DNA from: an uncultured Clostridia bacterium
Lineage (GTDB): Bacteria > Bacillota > Clostridia > Oscillospirales > Acutalibacteraceae
Reading direction: 5' to 3'
Assembly (NCBI GenBank): GCA_947631945.1
Contig: CANRNI010000006.1
Coordinates: forward strand, 1 to 64,000
Length of the DNA stretch: 64,000 nt
Shown here: positions 31,415 through 39,419 of the stretch, in pieces
Layout: every line of letters begins with the position of its first letter
Position numbering within the stretch: position 1 is the first letter of the stretch
Notes under the pieces: generated by a model
The model's input: only the letters and a program-made list of their open reading frames with translations
Databases searched by the model: none
Told to the model about the DNA's origin: nothing
Program-made: the position numbers and the translations under genes

Positions 31415-32374
31415 ATGGATATACAGTATTTACTTTTTCTGCAAAGGTTCAGAGAGGCGATAGGCGGAGCGCTCAATGATTTTTTTGTGCAAATAAGCGA
31501 CCTGTCCTACGGCATATTTATATGGATGCTCGCCTGTATAATCTTCTGGGCCGTTGATAAGAAAAACGGCGCGTTCTTTTTCTTGAACGTCGCTGTTTCT
31601 CGGTTCCTTATGCAGCTTTTAAAGCTGACGTTTTGCGTTTACAGACCATGGATACGCTCGGAGCAGATTGTGCCGGTGGAAAAAGCCTCGGGATACTCGT
31701 TTCCAAGCGGTCACAGCGTAACTGCCGCTTCAAATTACGGCACCGTTCTTGAACGCTACGGAAGAAAGCACAAGCCTCTCGGCGTATTTATGGCTTTTAT
31801 GATTCTGCTGACGATGTTTTCGCGGAACTACATCGGCGTACATACGCCGCAGGACGTTGTAATAGGCGCGGCGTTGGGACTTGCCGTGGTGTTTTTGGGT
31901 GCTAAGGCGTGGCAGTGGATAGACGAAAAGCCGAACCGCGATTACATCGTGCTTTGCGTCGGCGTTGTGTTAACCGCGCTGTTTTTAGTGTATATATCCG
32001 TGAAATCGTACCCGATGAATTACGACGCGGAGGGTAAGCTTTTGGTAGACCCCGCGAAGATGAAAACGGACGGATACAAGGACGCGGGACGTTTTCTCGG
32101 CGTGACCTTGGGATGGTTCCTGGAGCGTCGTTTTGTGCGCTTTTCCATGGACGTATCGGCGGTGAAAAAGGTAACGCGCTGCTGTGTTGGCGTACTGCTT
32201 CTTATCGCCTATGAAAAAGCGCTGACTCCTGCCGTTACGGACGCGGTGGGTCTGTCTTGGATTGGCTTTGTTCTGACGTTCGGCGAGCTAATACTTTTGA
32301 TGGTCGTGTATCCGTTCTGCTTTTCACTTTTTGACGGCAAACGCGGGGAAAAGACGGCAGTACAGTTTTCCTGA
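31415..32374 (+). CDS. PAP2-family membrane phosphatase
   Basis: A 319-residue integral-membrane phosphatase of the PAP2/lipid-phosphate type. The three catalytic motifs are present: K...RP in KLTFCVYRPW, PSGH in YSFPSGHSVT and SRxxxGxHxxxD in SRNYIGVHTPQDV. Six to eight helices are predicted. The family dephosphorylates undecaprenyl pyrophosphate, phosphatidate or similar membrane lipids; the substrate cannot be assigned. ATG 31415 follows AGAGGA. A GTCTTG-ACTG-CAAGAC palindrome lies at 31380-31395 just upstream. The stop codon abuts a half MITE-like element. Confidence 0.85.
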   Translation: MDIQYLLFLQRFREAIGGALNDFFVQISDLSYGIFIWMLACIIFWAVDKKNGAFFFLNVAVSRFLMQLLKLTFCVYRPWIRSEQIVPVEKASGYSFPSGHSVTAASNYGTVLERYGRKHKPLGVFMAFMILLTMFSRNYIGVHTPQDVVIGAALGLAVVFLGAKAWQWIDEKPNRDYIVLCVGVVLTALFLVYISVKSYPMNYDAEGKLLVDPAKMKTDGYKDAGRFLGVTLGWFLERRFVRFSMDVSAVKKVTRCCVGVLLLIAYEKALTPAVTDAVGLSWIGFVLTFGELILLMVVYPFCFSLFDGKRGEKTAVQFS

Positions 32375-32375
32375 A

Positions 32376-32419
32376 AATGCGCGGCAAAGGCGTTAGCCGC
32401 TAATTGTGCGATATTGCCT
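32376..32419. repeat. Half MITE-like element (family A end)
   Basis: Reads, in the inverted direction, AGGCAATATCGCACAATTAG then CGGCTAACGCC; TA follows at 32420-32421. The rest of the element is missing. It begins directly after the PAP2 stop codon. Confidence 0.65.
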
Positions 32420-32498
32420 TAAATATGAAAAACAGTCTTGCCCGGCTCCTTTAATTATGATATTCTTGTTATTCTGCCCGATAAAGAGGTGTTTGTCC

Positions 32499-33098
32499 TC
32501 AATCGGGCTGTTGCCCGTCATGCGCTTTCCATTGACATTCGGTAAGCTTCATATCGGTAAAAACAGCTTTAAATGAAGAATTTTCCGGTGAGCAGGCGTA
32601 TATGCCGAATCTTATTTTTCCGTTCCCTTTATTCATATGGCAGATGCGCATTTGATTAAAATGCACGCCGTCTTGGGAATATTCGATTCGGTAATCGTCC
32701 TCTCTGCGGCTGAAGCGATACCACATCGAATTTACAGCGGCGGAAATAGGTGTAGTTGCCCAATCGGAATAACCGTTATTCGTTACGACGCTGCCTAAAT
32801 GCCGAAATTCCCCGTTCTCGTACTCGATGGAGCCTTTCAGCCAATTTTCGCTGTCCAAATACATGACTATGCCGCACTGGTCAAAACGGCGCCGGCTGTC
32901 GGAAAAATCCGTTTTCACAACAAAGCTGAAAAACCTCTCGTCGGTTTCCGTTTGCAAAACCGGCGCGTTGTCGTTCCGAAAATGGTAATACGTCCTTTGC
33001 CACAGGTCGGTATACGGCATTGTAACAATTTCCACACACTTGCTGTCAATACGGTAAATTTCGGGTTCCCTTATCCACTTAAAGTCTTTCATATCCAT
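32499..33098 (-). CDS. DUF1349 family protein
   Basis: A 199-residue cytoplasmic protein of the DUF1349 family, a concanavalin-like jelly-roll. Recognisable segments are FFSFVVKTDFSDSRRRFDQCG, LDSENWLKGSIEYENG and the strand WYRFSRREDDYRIEYSQDG. Members are probably carbohydrate-binding, but the function is unproven. The start is ATG 33098 (AGGTGAGG eight bases before); an upstream in-frame ATG at 33125 overlaps that ribosome site. The PHP gene lies 43 bases upstream on the same strand and is likely cotranscribed. Confidence 0.82.
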   Translation of the reverse strand: MDMKDFKWIREPEIYRIDSKCVEIVTMPYTDLWQRTYYHFRNDNAPVLQTETDERFFSFVVKTDFSDSRRRFDQCGIVMYLDSENWLKGSIEYENGEFRHLGSVVTNNGYSDWATTPISAAVNSMWYRFSRREDDYRIEYSQDGVHFNQMRICHMNKGNGKIRFGIYACSPENSSFKAVFTDMKLTECQWKAHDGQQPD

Positions 33099-33140
33099 AA
33101 TAATTTCCTCACCTTTAATTGTCATTCTGTATAATTTTAC

Positions 33141-33812
33141 TTAATCATAATTTTCTATAAGCTCATAATTTCCGCTTCTTAAAGTTTTCAGAAGGTCGTC
33201 GTTTGATTTTATGGGAGCGGAGGTTATAATTCCGCCCTTTGCAAAACTGCTCTGACGGTGAAAATCGCTTCCGCTCGTTTTAATTTCCATGCCGTTCTTT
33301 TCAGCGTAAAGAGCGGCTTTTTCGTTTCTTTCCCTGTTCGTTTTTCCGTTAAAAACCTCCGCGCCGTCAAGATATTTCGGGTTGATTCTTATCATTCCCT
33401 CCCTGAACGGGTGAGCCTGCAAAACTATAAGTCCGTTTGCTTTTGCGAGCTTATAGAATCTTTTGGGGTATTTTATCATAAGGTTTCCGCTTTTTTTCAG
33501 AAATTCTTCAGTCACGCCGTAAACGAGATAATCGTTGGCCGTCGCGTAGTATCTGAGTTCCATGCCAAGCAGTACCGTAAAATCGCTGTCGGAATATTTA
33601 AGAGCTTCTTTGTAGCCTCTCGTGTAAAAGCTTATGCGTTTTTCGGGATAGAACAGCGCCGGCAGACCGAATGTCATGGGAGAATAATGGTCGGTTATCA
33701 CAATTCCGCTGTAGCCCCTCTCCTTATACATTTTTACGGCTTCCGAGGCATATACTCCGGCGCAGCGGCTGACTTCTTTCGTATGGCAATGCAGTTCATA
33801 TTTATAATACAT
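33141..33812 (-). CDS. PHP-domain metal-dependent phosphoesterase
   Basis: A 223-residue PHP-fold protein. The metal-binding motifs appear in order: HCHTKE (HxH near residue 8), ITDHYSP, GMELRYY, LQAHPFREG and SGSDFHRQS. Such stand-alone PHP proteins hydrolyse phosphoesters (histidinol-phosphatase-like or 3',5'-nucleotide phosphatases); the substrate is not clear here. ATG 33812 with GAAGTGAG upstream. It precedes the DUF1349 gene on the same strand. Confidence 0.85.
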   Translation of the reverse strand: MYYKYELHCHTKEVSRCAGVYASEAVKMYKERGYSGIVITDHYSPMTFGLPALFYPEKRISFYTRGYKEALKYSDSDFTVLLGMELRYYATANDYLVYGVTEEFLKKSGNLMIKYPKRFYKLAKANGLIVLQAHPFREGMIRINPKYLDGAEVFNGKTNRERNEKAALYAEKNGMEIKTSGSDFHRQSSFAKGGIITSAPIKSNDDLLKTLRSGNYELIENYD

Positions 33813-33921
33813 ATTCTCACTTCCCGACTGAATTTTACCACGGTTTTATATATCGGTCAACAGTTGAAATGAAGGTTGTGATATGTTAAAATAAAAAAAA
33901 TAAAAAATTTTTTCAGATTTT

Positions 33922-33947
33922 TGTAACCGTTTTGTATATTGCGCGTG
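33922..33947 (+). promoter_or_regulatory. Candidate ECF-sigma promoter (autoregulatory)
   Basis: TGTAAC, 16 bases, CGTG. This fits the ECF consensus of TGTAAC-type -35 and CGTC-like -10 elements. It lies 28 bases upstream of the sigma factor's start codon, leaving a short leader with GGAGG. I found no good sigma-A promoter there. Confidence 0.6.
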
Positions 33948-33974
33948 TTGATAATAACGGAGGCAGTAAAATAT

Positions 33975-34535
33975 ATGCTTGTATTTTATCTCTCCGCGAT
34001 AGATTTCGCGGACGGCAAAAGAGCGTTTGAATATTATTACGCCGCGTACCGCAATCAAATGTTTTCGGCGGCAGTCTCGGTGCTACGCAACAGGGAAGAC
34101 GCGGAGGATGCCGTACATAACGCGTTCCTTGGCATAGCGAAGCACATAGACGTCCTGTTGGAGGCGGACGAGCACGACGGTAAATGCTACTGCGTTAAAG
34201 CGGCAAAAAACGCGGCTTTGAACATTCTGCGAAAAAATAACTCCGTACCCGAAACGGTAAGCTTTGATGAAATGGTTGATTTACCTGACGAAAAATCATT
34301 TTGGGATATGATTGAAAAAACAGAGTACGAAGAAATATTAAACGCCGTAAAAAGTATGGACAATATTTACAGGGACGTCCTTTATATGCATTTGGTTATG
34401 GATATGCCTGTAAAAAAAATCGCGGACGTCCTCGGACGAAAAGCTTCCGCCGTAAAGCAGCAGCTTGTGAGAGGTAAAAAACAGCTTATATCGAAACTGT
34501 CTGAGGAGGTGATGACCGGCTATGGCAAGCAATAA
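33975..34535 (+). CDS. ECF-type RNA polymerase sigma factor
   Basis: A 186-residue sigma-70 family member with only regions 2 and 4. Region 2 includes YRNQMFSAAVSVLRNREDAE followed by AVHNAFLGIAKH; region 4 has IYRDVLYMHLVMDMPVKKIA followed by the recognition helix RKASAVKQQLVRGKK. The start is ATG 33975 after CGGAGG; longer versions to 33939 precede that site. It overlaps by 14 bases the gene of a membrane protein that is probably its anti-sigma factor, and three dockerin-bearing secreted proteins follow. It likely drives this cluster. Confidence 0.9.
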   Translation: MLVFYLSAIDFADGKRAFEYYYAAYRNQMFSAAVSVLRNREDAEDAVHNAFLGIAKHIDVLLEADEHDGKCYCVKAAKNAALNILRKNNSVPETVSFDEMVDLPDEKSFWDMIEKTEYEEILNAVKSMDNIYRDVLYMHLVMDMPVKKIADVLGRKASAVKQQLVRGKKQLISKLSEEVMTGYGKQ

Positions 34536-35229
34536 ATTAAAACAGGCGCTGCGTGAGTCTGCTGCGGAGGAGTTTAATATATATTATAAACAAAGTGAAA
34601 CGATTTTATGGGAACCCTCTGAAAGCTTAAACGCTGAGATGGAAACCCTTTTTAAACAGACAAAAAAGCATAGGCGCTCTGTATTAAAACGCGGACTTCT
34701 TGTCGCAGCGGTCATTCTCCTTATCTCGGCTACCACCATATCGGTATTCGGAATTTCTTCCGTAAGGAACAAGGTCATAGATTACTTTTCGCGCAACAAA
34801 TCAAATTATTTCGACCTTGACTACGGCTATGAAGAAGCCGGTGATATAAAAGCGGACGGCGCTATAAAGGATATTTACACCTTTAATAATCTGCCCGACG
34901 GCTTTAAAATGACTTCACGGAATATGACGGCTCACGCTATAGTAACTCTCTGGGAAAATGAAAAAGGCGATACGCTTGTTCTCCAGCAGGGTGACGGTAT
35001 TACGACGCGTTCAATAGATAACGAACGGCTGGAAAAAACATATGAAACGGTCGGCGGGATAACCATGGACATATACTCGGAGGACGGCTATGCGCTGATT
35101 TTATGGAATACCGATAAATATACGTTCAGCATAGATTATTTCGGTCGGAAGTCTCCGAAAACGCTCGCGCGTTTCTTGGCGGAAAATATATCCGTAGAAT
35201 ATAATGAGACGCTGACCGACACCGAGTAA
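34522..35229 (+). CDS. DUF4367 membrane protein, probable anti-sigma factor
   Basis: A 235-residue single-pass protein: cytoplasmic N-terminus (1-55, helical, with ESLNAEMETLFKQTKKHRRS), one transmembrane helix (about 58-78, LLVAAVILLISATTISVF) and an extracytoplasmic domain (80-235) of the DUF4367 type with FNNLPDGFKMTSR and YALILWNTDKYTFSID. DUF4367 proteins next to ECF sigma factors generally act as membrane-bound antagonists; the assignment rests on topology and gene overlap. No zinc-binding HxxxCxxC is present. Confidence 0.8.
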   Translation: MASNKLKQALRESAAEEFNIYYKQSETILWEPSESLNAEMETLFKQTKKHRRSVLKRGLLVAAVILLISATTISVFGISSVRNKVIDYFSRNKSNYFDLDYGYEEAGDIKADGAIKDIYTFNNLPDGFKMTSRNMTAHAIVTLWENEKGDTLVLQQGDGITTRSIDNERLEKTYETVGGITMDIYSEDGYALILWNTDKYTFSIDYFGRKSPKTLARFLAENISVEYNETLTDTE

Positions 35230-35323
35230 AAAACGGCCGCAACGCAGAAAGGAACGGTACGAATCAAAAAAATATTGAATTTAACAAGCGCCGACGGCGT
35301 AATTGTACCGTATTGGTGATGTT

Positions 35324-36013
35324 ATGAAAAAATTAAAATTATTTGGCTTTACACTCGCGTTTGTTCTTATGGTTACCGTAAACACACCTGTTTTTACATA
35401 CGCGCTGGAGTATCCTGACTTTGAAAACGGAAACAAGGTTTTTTCTTTTGATTTTATTGATTTTATCGAAGATCAAACTGCCGGTGGAAGCTTGGCTCCG
35501 AGCTTAAAACATATAAACAGCACAAGTCTTACGTTTTTTGTGTCAAACAAGGGGACAGCGTACGTTTCATACACAGCCTCCGTAAAATCATCGGGCGGAA
35601 TAAAAGCCCACATATATATAGAAAAAAGGACTCTCGGATTATTATGGAAAAAGGTGTCCTTGGGAGTATCGGGAAACGAATGGAGCGATTCGACAGGCAA
35701 AAAGTTTTTATCGGGAACACATACCGTAAAGCTGTCGGAGAACGGCGAATACAGAGCCGTTGCCGAAATAGAGGCCGAAAATGAAACCGTTAAAATTCAA
35801 TCGGTTTATTCATATGACAAAAATATTCTCAGAGGCGACGTTAATTCCGATAAAAAGCTGACAGCCTCCGATGCGAGGACAATACTTCGGTATTCGGCAA
35901 ACATCGTAAAAATGCCGTCCGATAAAAGAAATACCTGCGACGTAAATAACGACGGCATTATAACAGCCTCCGATGCGAGGCTTACTCTGCGTATGTCCGC
36001 GATGCTCATATAG
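35324..36013 (+). CDS. Secreted dockerin protein 1
   Basis: A 229-residue exported protein. The signal peptide (1-24) ends VFTYA. Residues ~50-165 form one beta-rich domain I cannot name, with IYIEKRTLGLLWKKVS, a NEWSDSTGKK segment and GEYRAVAEIEAEN. A type I dockerin fills the C-terminus: two calcium loops (GDVNSDKKLTASDARTILRY and CDVNNDGIITASDARLTLRM) each followed by a helix. Dockerins dock onto cohesins of cellulosome-like scaffolds or surface proteins. Its sequence is closely paralogous to the next gene, so the pair arose by duplication. ATG 35324 with GGTGAT upstream. No cohesin gene is in the window. Confidence 0.85.
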   Translation: MKKLKLFGFTLAFVLMVTVNTPVFTYALEYPDFENGNKVFSFDFIDFIEDQTAGGSLAPSLKHINSTSLTFFVSNKGTAYVSYTASVKSSGGIKAHIYIEKRTLGLLWKKVSLGVSGNEWSDSTGKKFLSGTHTVKLSENGEYRAVAEIEAENETVKIQSVYSYDKNILRGDVNSDKKLTASDARTILRYSANIVKMPSDKRNTCDVNNDGIITASDARLTLRMSAMLI

Positions 36014-36023
36014 GTGAAGCCTC

Positions 36024-36668
36024 ATGAAAAAGATATTATCATTGGTTTTTACGTTTGTCTTTGTCTTTGAGTTTTCCTCTGCGAGCGAAGCTTTGGATTT
36101 GTCCGAAAGCTTTGAAGTAAATTTGATGGGCTCTCCGTATGCGGCTCCGAGATTCTTAGCCATTGAAAACGTGAGTATGACTTTTTTTATAACAAACACG
36201 GGCAGGGCAAGCATTGTTTATTCTGTTTCAAGCTCGCCGAACTCGGGTACGGTTATAATAAAAACATATATAGAAAAACGAACGGCAGGAGTTTTCTGGC
36301 GCAGATTAAATATAAGTAAAACGAATAACGAATGGACTGAGCGAACAACAAAAAGCTATTATACAGGTTCTCATTATGTTGACATATCCGACGACGGCAC
36401 CTATAGGGCAACGGTGAAAGTTACCGCTTCAAACGGCGATACTGCTACAAAAACGGCGATTTTTGACCACTACAAGAGCATTTTGCTCGGCGACGTTAAT
36501 TTTGACGGAAAAGTTACAGCGTCCGACGCAAGGTTAGTCCTGAGATATTCCGCAAAGCTCATTTCCTTTTCATCGGCTCAAAAATCGCGCTCCGATTTGA
36601 ATTTCGACAACAGAATTACGTCTTCCGACGCAAGAATGGTTCTGAGAGTTTCGGCCGGTTTGATTTAA
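36024..36668 (+). CDS. Secreted dockerin protein 2 (paralogue of protein 1)
   Basis: A 214-residue exported protein starting ten bases after the previous stop. The signal peptide (1-22) is short and ends SSASEA. The central domain matches that of protein 1: TYIEKRTAGVFWRRLN, NNEWTERTTKSYYTGSHYVD and GTYRATVKVTASNGD. The C-terminal dockerin has two intact loops (GDVNFDGKVTASDARLVLRY and SDLNFDNRITSSDARMVLRV). The stop codon TAA falls in a MITE end fragment (36662-36680). Function unknown apart from dockerin-mediated attachment. Confidence 0.85.
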   Translation: MKKILSLVFTFVFVFEFSSASEALDLSESFEVNLMGSPYAAPRFLAIENVSMTFFITNTGRASIVYSVSSSPNSGTVIIKTYIEKRTAGVFWRRLNISKTNNEWTERTTKSYYTGSHYVDISDDGTYRATVKVTASNGDTATKTAIFDHYKSILLGDVNFDGKVTASDARLVLRYSAKLISFSSAQKSRSDLNFDNRITSSDARMVLRVSAGLI

Positions 36669-36680
36669 TCAATACTTCCT
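36662..36680. repeat. MITE end fragment (family B)
   Basis: GATTTAATCAATACTTCCT resembles the family B terminus GATTTAATCAGTGCTTCCT and is followed by A-rich sequence rather than TA. It contains the stop codon of dockerin protein 2. Confidence 0.45.
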
Positions 36681-36710
36681 AAAAAAAATAATATATGGAG
36701 GAAAACAGAC

Positions 36711-37895
36711 ATGAAAAAAGTTGTTTCTGTTTTAACGGCAATTATGCTGATGATTTCGTCATTTTCATTTTTGGCTTTCGCGGAGTATGATGAGGATTAT
36801 GATTTCGATTCATACCAATGGTCGCAGGAAGAACTTGACGCAGGCTTCAGGTTCGATTGCGTTTGTTTAATTGTAAAACCCGAATATTCATTACGGGAGT
36901 TTACGGCCGATGATTTCTGTCCGGAGCTTGCAGACCGCGCGGTATGGGAAAATCCGCACACGGAGGAAGACAATAAGGGCTGTGTGATTTTTGACTCGCT
37001 TTATATCGTTTACTGTAAAGAGCCCTCGGAAGAGAACGTTATAAAGCTTTATCTCGCGCTTCGCGATAATCAATACGTAGGGCATTGTCAATTAAACTTT
37101 TATTCCGAAATTTTCCCTATTTATCCGAAATCTCCGTCCGATATTCCGATTTATGACGGTTATTACAGTCCGTCGCTGTCAGGCGACGGTGAGAGCATAG
37201 AAAAGAATATGCTGTATAATCCTTACTATCAGAAATATTATAATGAGCTTTTGGAAAATTCATTTCAATTATTCAATAAGTTCGGCAAATATATGGGCGA
37301 TATTGATTTTATAGAGTATTACACGGAAAATTATCTTTCCGACGTTCCGAGCTATTCCACGCTTATATTTAAAACGCCTGAAAATACAGACTTAACGGTG
37401 CGCGAATATAACGAATCGGTTCTTAAAAAATGCGTAAAAGATGAAAATATACTTTATGTGGGCGATACGGTATATGCGGCGGTCGTAAAAATAAATTATG
37501 ACGACTCCGAGGCTCTGTGCGGTACGGAAGAGCTTGTATATATTGCCGACGCGTTCTTTACCCGCTATGAAGGTATGCTTTGTGTGGCCGGCACATATTC
37601 TGTTGGGGACGTTGTAACTATTGCGGGAGTGGATTACGGAACCGACGTACACGAAAACCGCGTTACCGCGGCTGACGCGAGATGTGTGTTAAGATACAGC
37701 GCCGGACTTTTCAATCCGGAGCCTTCAAAGAGGTTTTATTTCTGCGCCGATATGAATTTTGACAACGAGATAAACTCCGCCGACGCAAGACTTATTTTAA
37801 GAGCATCCGCAGGACTTGAAGAAACTTATGAATACTGTTACAGCTACGACATATACTGGTGTGATTATTTTCCCGACATTTTGCTCTCGGAGTAA
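36711..37895 (+). CDS. Secreted dockerin protein 3
   Basis: A 394-residue exported protein; signal peptide 1-24 ending SFLAFA. The main domain (about 30-305) is unlike proteins 1 and 2 and I do not recognise it; it is acidic and Tyr-rich, contains CVIFDSLYIVYCK and two segments with E/K-rich helices. A dockerin-like module follows at about 310-370: the first loop (GTDVHENRVTAADARCVLRY) is one residue shorter and degenerate, the second (ADMNFDNEINSADARLILRA) is intact. About 25 acidic, aromatic residues trail after it. ATG 36711 follows GGAGGAAA. Last gene of the ECF cluster; a terminator follows. Confidence 0.8.
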   Translation: MKKVVSVLTAIMLMISSFSFLAFAEYDEDYDFDSYQWSQEELDAGFRFDCVCLIVKPEYSLREFTADDFCPELADRAVWENPHTEEDNKGCVIFDSLYIVYCKEPSEENVIKLYLALRDNQYVGHCQLNFYSEIFPIYPKSPSDIPIYDGYYSPSLSGDGESIEKNMLYNPYYQKYYNELLENSFQLFNKFGKYMGDIDFIEYYTENYLSDVPSYSTLIFKTPENTDLTVREYNESVLKKCVKDENILYVGDTVYAAVVKINYDDSEALCGTEELVYIADAFFTRYEGMLCVAGTYSVGDVVTIAGVDYGTDVHENRVTAADARCVLRYSAGLFNPEPSKRFYFCADMNFDNEINSADARLILRASAGLEETYEYCYSYDIYWCDYFPDILLSE

Positions 37896-37934
37896 TTGAC
37901 AGTACGAATATTTTGATAAATATTGCAAAAAATA

Positions 37935-37961
37935 CCTCCGTAATCACGCGGAGGATTTTTT
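37935..37961 (+). terminator. Terminator of the ECF/dockerin cluster
   Basis: CCTCCG, eight-base loop, CGGAGG, then ATTTTTTG, 40 bases after the stop of dockerin protein 3. Confidence 0.8.
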
Positions 37962-38048
37962 GTTAATCAGAATAAGCATAGCACGCGCATTTCCCGATAA
38001 TTACGCTTCATTGTTGATATTTTTACATATACAAAAAGGAGTGTTTTT

Positions 38049-38210
38049 ATGAACAGCTTATTCGCAAATTTTTCGGTGGTATCAAAAGCGGGAAAGATGT
38101 TCAGGCTTTTGCGCATTATGCAGACAGGCACATTGGTCGTGTCGCTGCTGATAATAGTATGGAACGTGTTTTTCAGAGATTATCAAAATGATAATCAGTT
38201 AATGCGTTAA
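38049..38210 (+). CDS. Small single-pass membrane protein (53 residues)
   Basis: A short frame with a convincing ribosome site (AAAAGGAG, eight bases before ATG). The peptide begins MNSLFANFSVVSKAGKMFRL, has a basic stretch, a transmembrane helix at about 27-42 (TGTLVVSLLIIVWNVFF) and a polar tail ending NQLMR. It overlaps the 3' end of the convergent thiI gene by four bases. I know no homologue. The gap before it (37962-38048) shows nothing else. Confidence 0.6.
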   Translation: MNSLFANFSVVSKAGKMFRLLRIMQTGTLVVSLLIIVWNVFFRDYQNDNQLMR

Positions 38211-39379
38211 AAAATCGCGGTGTGCTTTGCCGTGTCTATCGCTTTTTTTATAAGCTCGCTGTCCCATGCCGATTTTTCGGCTTCTCTCGCCGCTTCAAGC
38301 GTGGGCTTTGTTTTAGGGTGCTTGGGCGTGAAAACTGTACAGCAATCCTCATAAGGCTGAATCGAGATATCGAACGCGTCGATTTTTCTGGAAATTTCTA
38401 TAATCTCGTTTTTATCCATACCTATGCATGGTCTGAAAACGGGAAGTGAAGCCGCGTCGTCTGTGCATCTTAAAGCCCATATTGTCTGGGACGCTACCTG
38501 TCCTACGCTTTCGCCTGTTATAAGCGCGGGACAGTCATTTTTTTCCGCGATTTCGGAGGCTATGCGCATCATCATTCTGCGCATTGTTACCGTAAACATA
38601 TCCTCGGGCGAAAAATCCCTTATTCTCTCCTGAATCTCGGTGAAATGAACCGTGTAGAGGTCTATTCTTCCGCTGTATTTCGCGACCTTTTTAAGCAGTT
38701 CATGCACTTTCATCTCCGCTCTTTCGGAGGTAAACGGCGGAGACGCGAAATGTACCGCGGTAAGCTTTATTCCTCTTTTAGCCATCATCCATGCCGCGAC
38801 GGGGCTGTCTATTCCGCCCGAAATAAGAACGGCGGCGTTTCCTCCCGTTCCCGTCGGCATACCTCCCGCGCCTCTTAGCTGGTTTCCGTGTATAAACGCG
38901 TGATTATCCCTGATTTCAACCGTAACTTTTACCTCGGGATTGTGTACGTCAACTTTAAGGTGATTAAAACACGAAAGGAGATATCCGCCCACTTCGTTGC
39001 ATATCTCGGGCGAATTATACGGAAATTTTTTATCGCTTCGTTTCGCTTCCACCTTAAATGTCCGCGCAAAGCTTAATTCGTCTCCGAGATATTCTTTCGC
39101 GGTCTTTTTTATTACGCCTATATCCTTTTCGCATTTCGCGGCTCTCGAAATGCCGACTACTCCGAATATATGCCGAATTATATCAACAGCCTTATCAAAA
39201 TCGGCGTATTCCTCTTTAGGCTCTATAACCGTTGTGGACTGTGAACGCGTAAAGGTAAATTCTCCGACCGACGCTTTTAATCTTTGTCTTATGTTTTTTA
39301 TTAAAATATCCTCGAACATTCTGCGGTTAAGCCCTTTAAGAGCCAATTCGCCGTCCTTTAAAAGTATGACTTCCTGCAT
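38207..39379 (-). CDS. thiI: tRNA 4-thiouridine synthase / thiazole sulfur transferase ThiI
   Basis: A 390-residue ThiI without the C-terminal rhodanese domain found in enterobacteria, as in most Firmicutes. The N-terminal ferredoxin-like and THUMP domains (1-165) precede the PP-loop ATP pyrophosphatase site VLISGGIDSPVAAWM. The catalytic segments EDCCTVFTPKHPKTKP near the end are typical. It activates U8 in tRNA with ATP and accepts sulfur from the cysteine desulfurase encoded 40 bases upstream. ATG 39379, GGAG upstream. With the thi genes at 3-7 kb it could also serve thiazole synthesis, but no thiazole genes are seen. Confidence 0.93.
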   Translation of the reverse strand: MQEVILLKDGELALKGLNRRMFEDILIKNIRQRLKASVGEFTFTRSQSTTVIEPKEEYADFDKAVDIIRHIFGVVGISRAAKCEKDIGVIKKTAKEYLGDELSFARTFKVEAKRSDKKFPYNSPEICNEVGGYLLSCFNHLKVDVHNPEVKVTVEIRDNHAFIHGNQLRGAGGMPTGTGGNAAVLISGGIDSPVAAWMMAKRGIKLTAVHFASPPFTSERAEMKVHELLKKVAKYSGRIDLYTVHFTEIQERIRDFSPEDMFTVTMRRMMMRIASEIAEKNDCPALITGESVGQVASQTIWALRCTDDAASLPVFRPCIGMDKNEIIEISRKIDAFDISIQPYEDCCTVFTPKHPKTKPTLEAAREAEKSAWDSELIKKAIDTAKHTAIF

Positions 39380-39419
39380 TTTTCTTTCTCCGTTCCGCCG
39401 GTTTTATTAATTATCACCG

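Noticed and set aside
33939..33974. Upstream starts for the ECF sigma factor
   Set aside because: They lie between the predicted -10 and the GGAGG site, so cannot be in the translated mRNA if the ECF promoter is right.
35254..35311. ACGGTAC...GTACCGT inverted repeat before dockerin protein 1 as an operator
   Set aside because: The arms are 44 bases apart and only seven bases long; no promoter hexamers could be placed with it.
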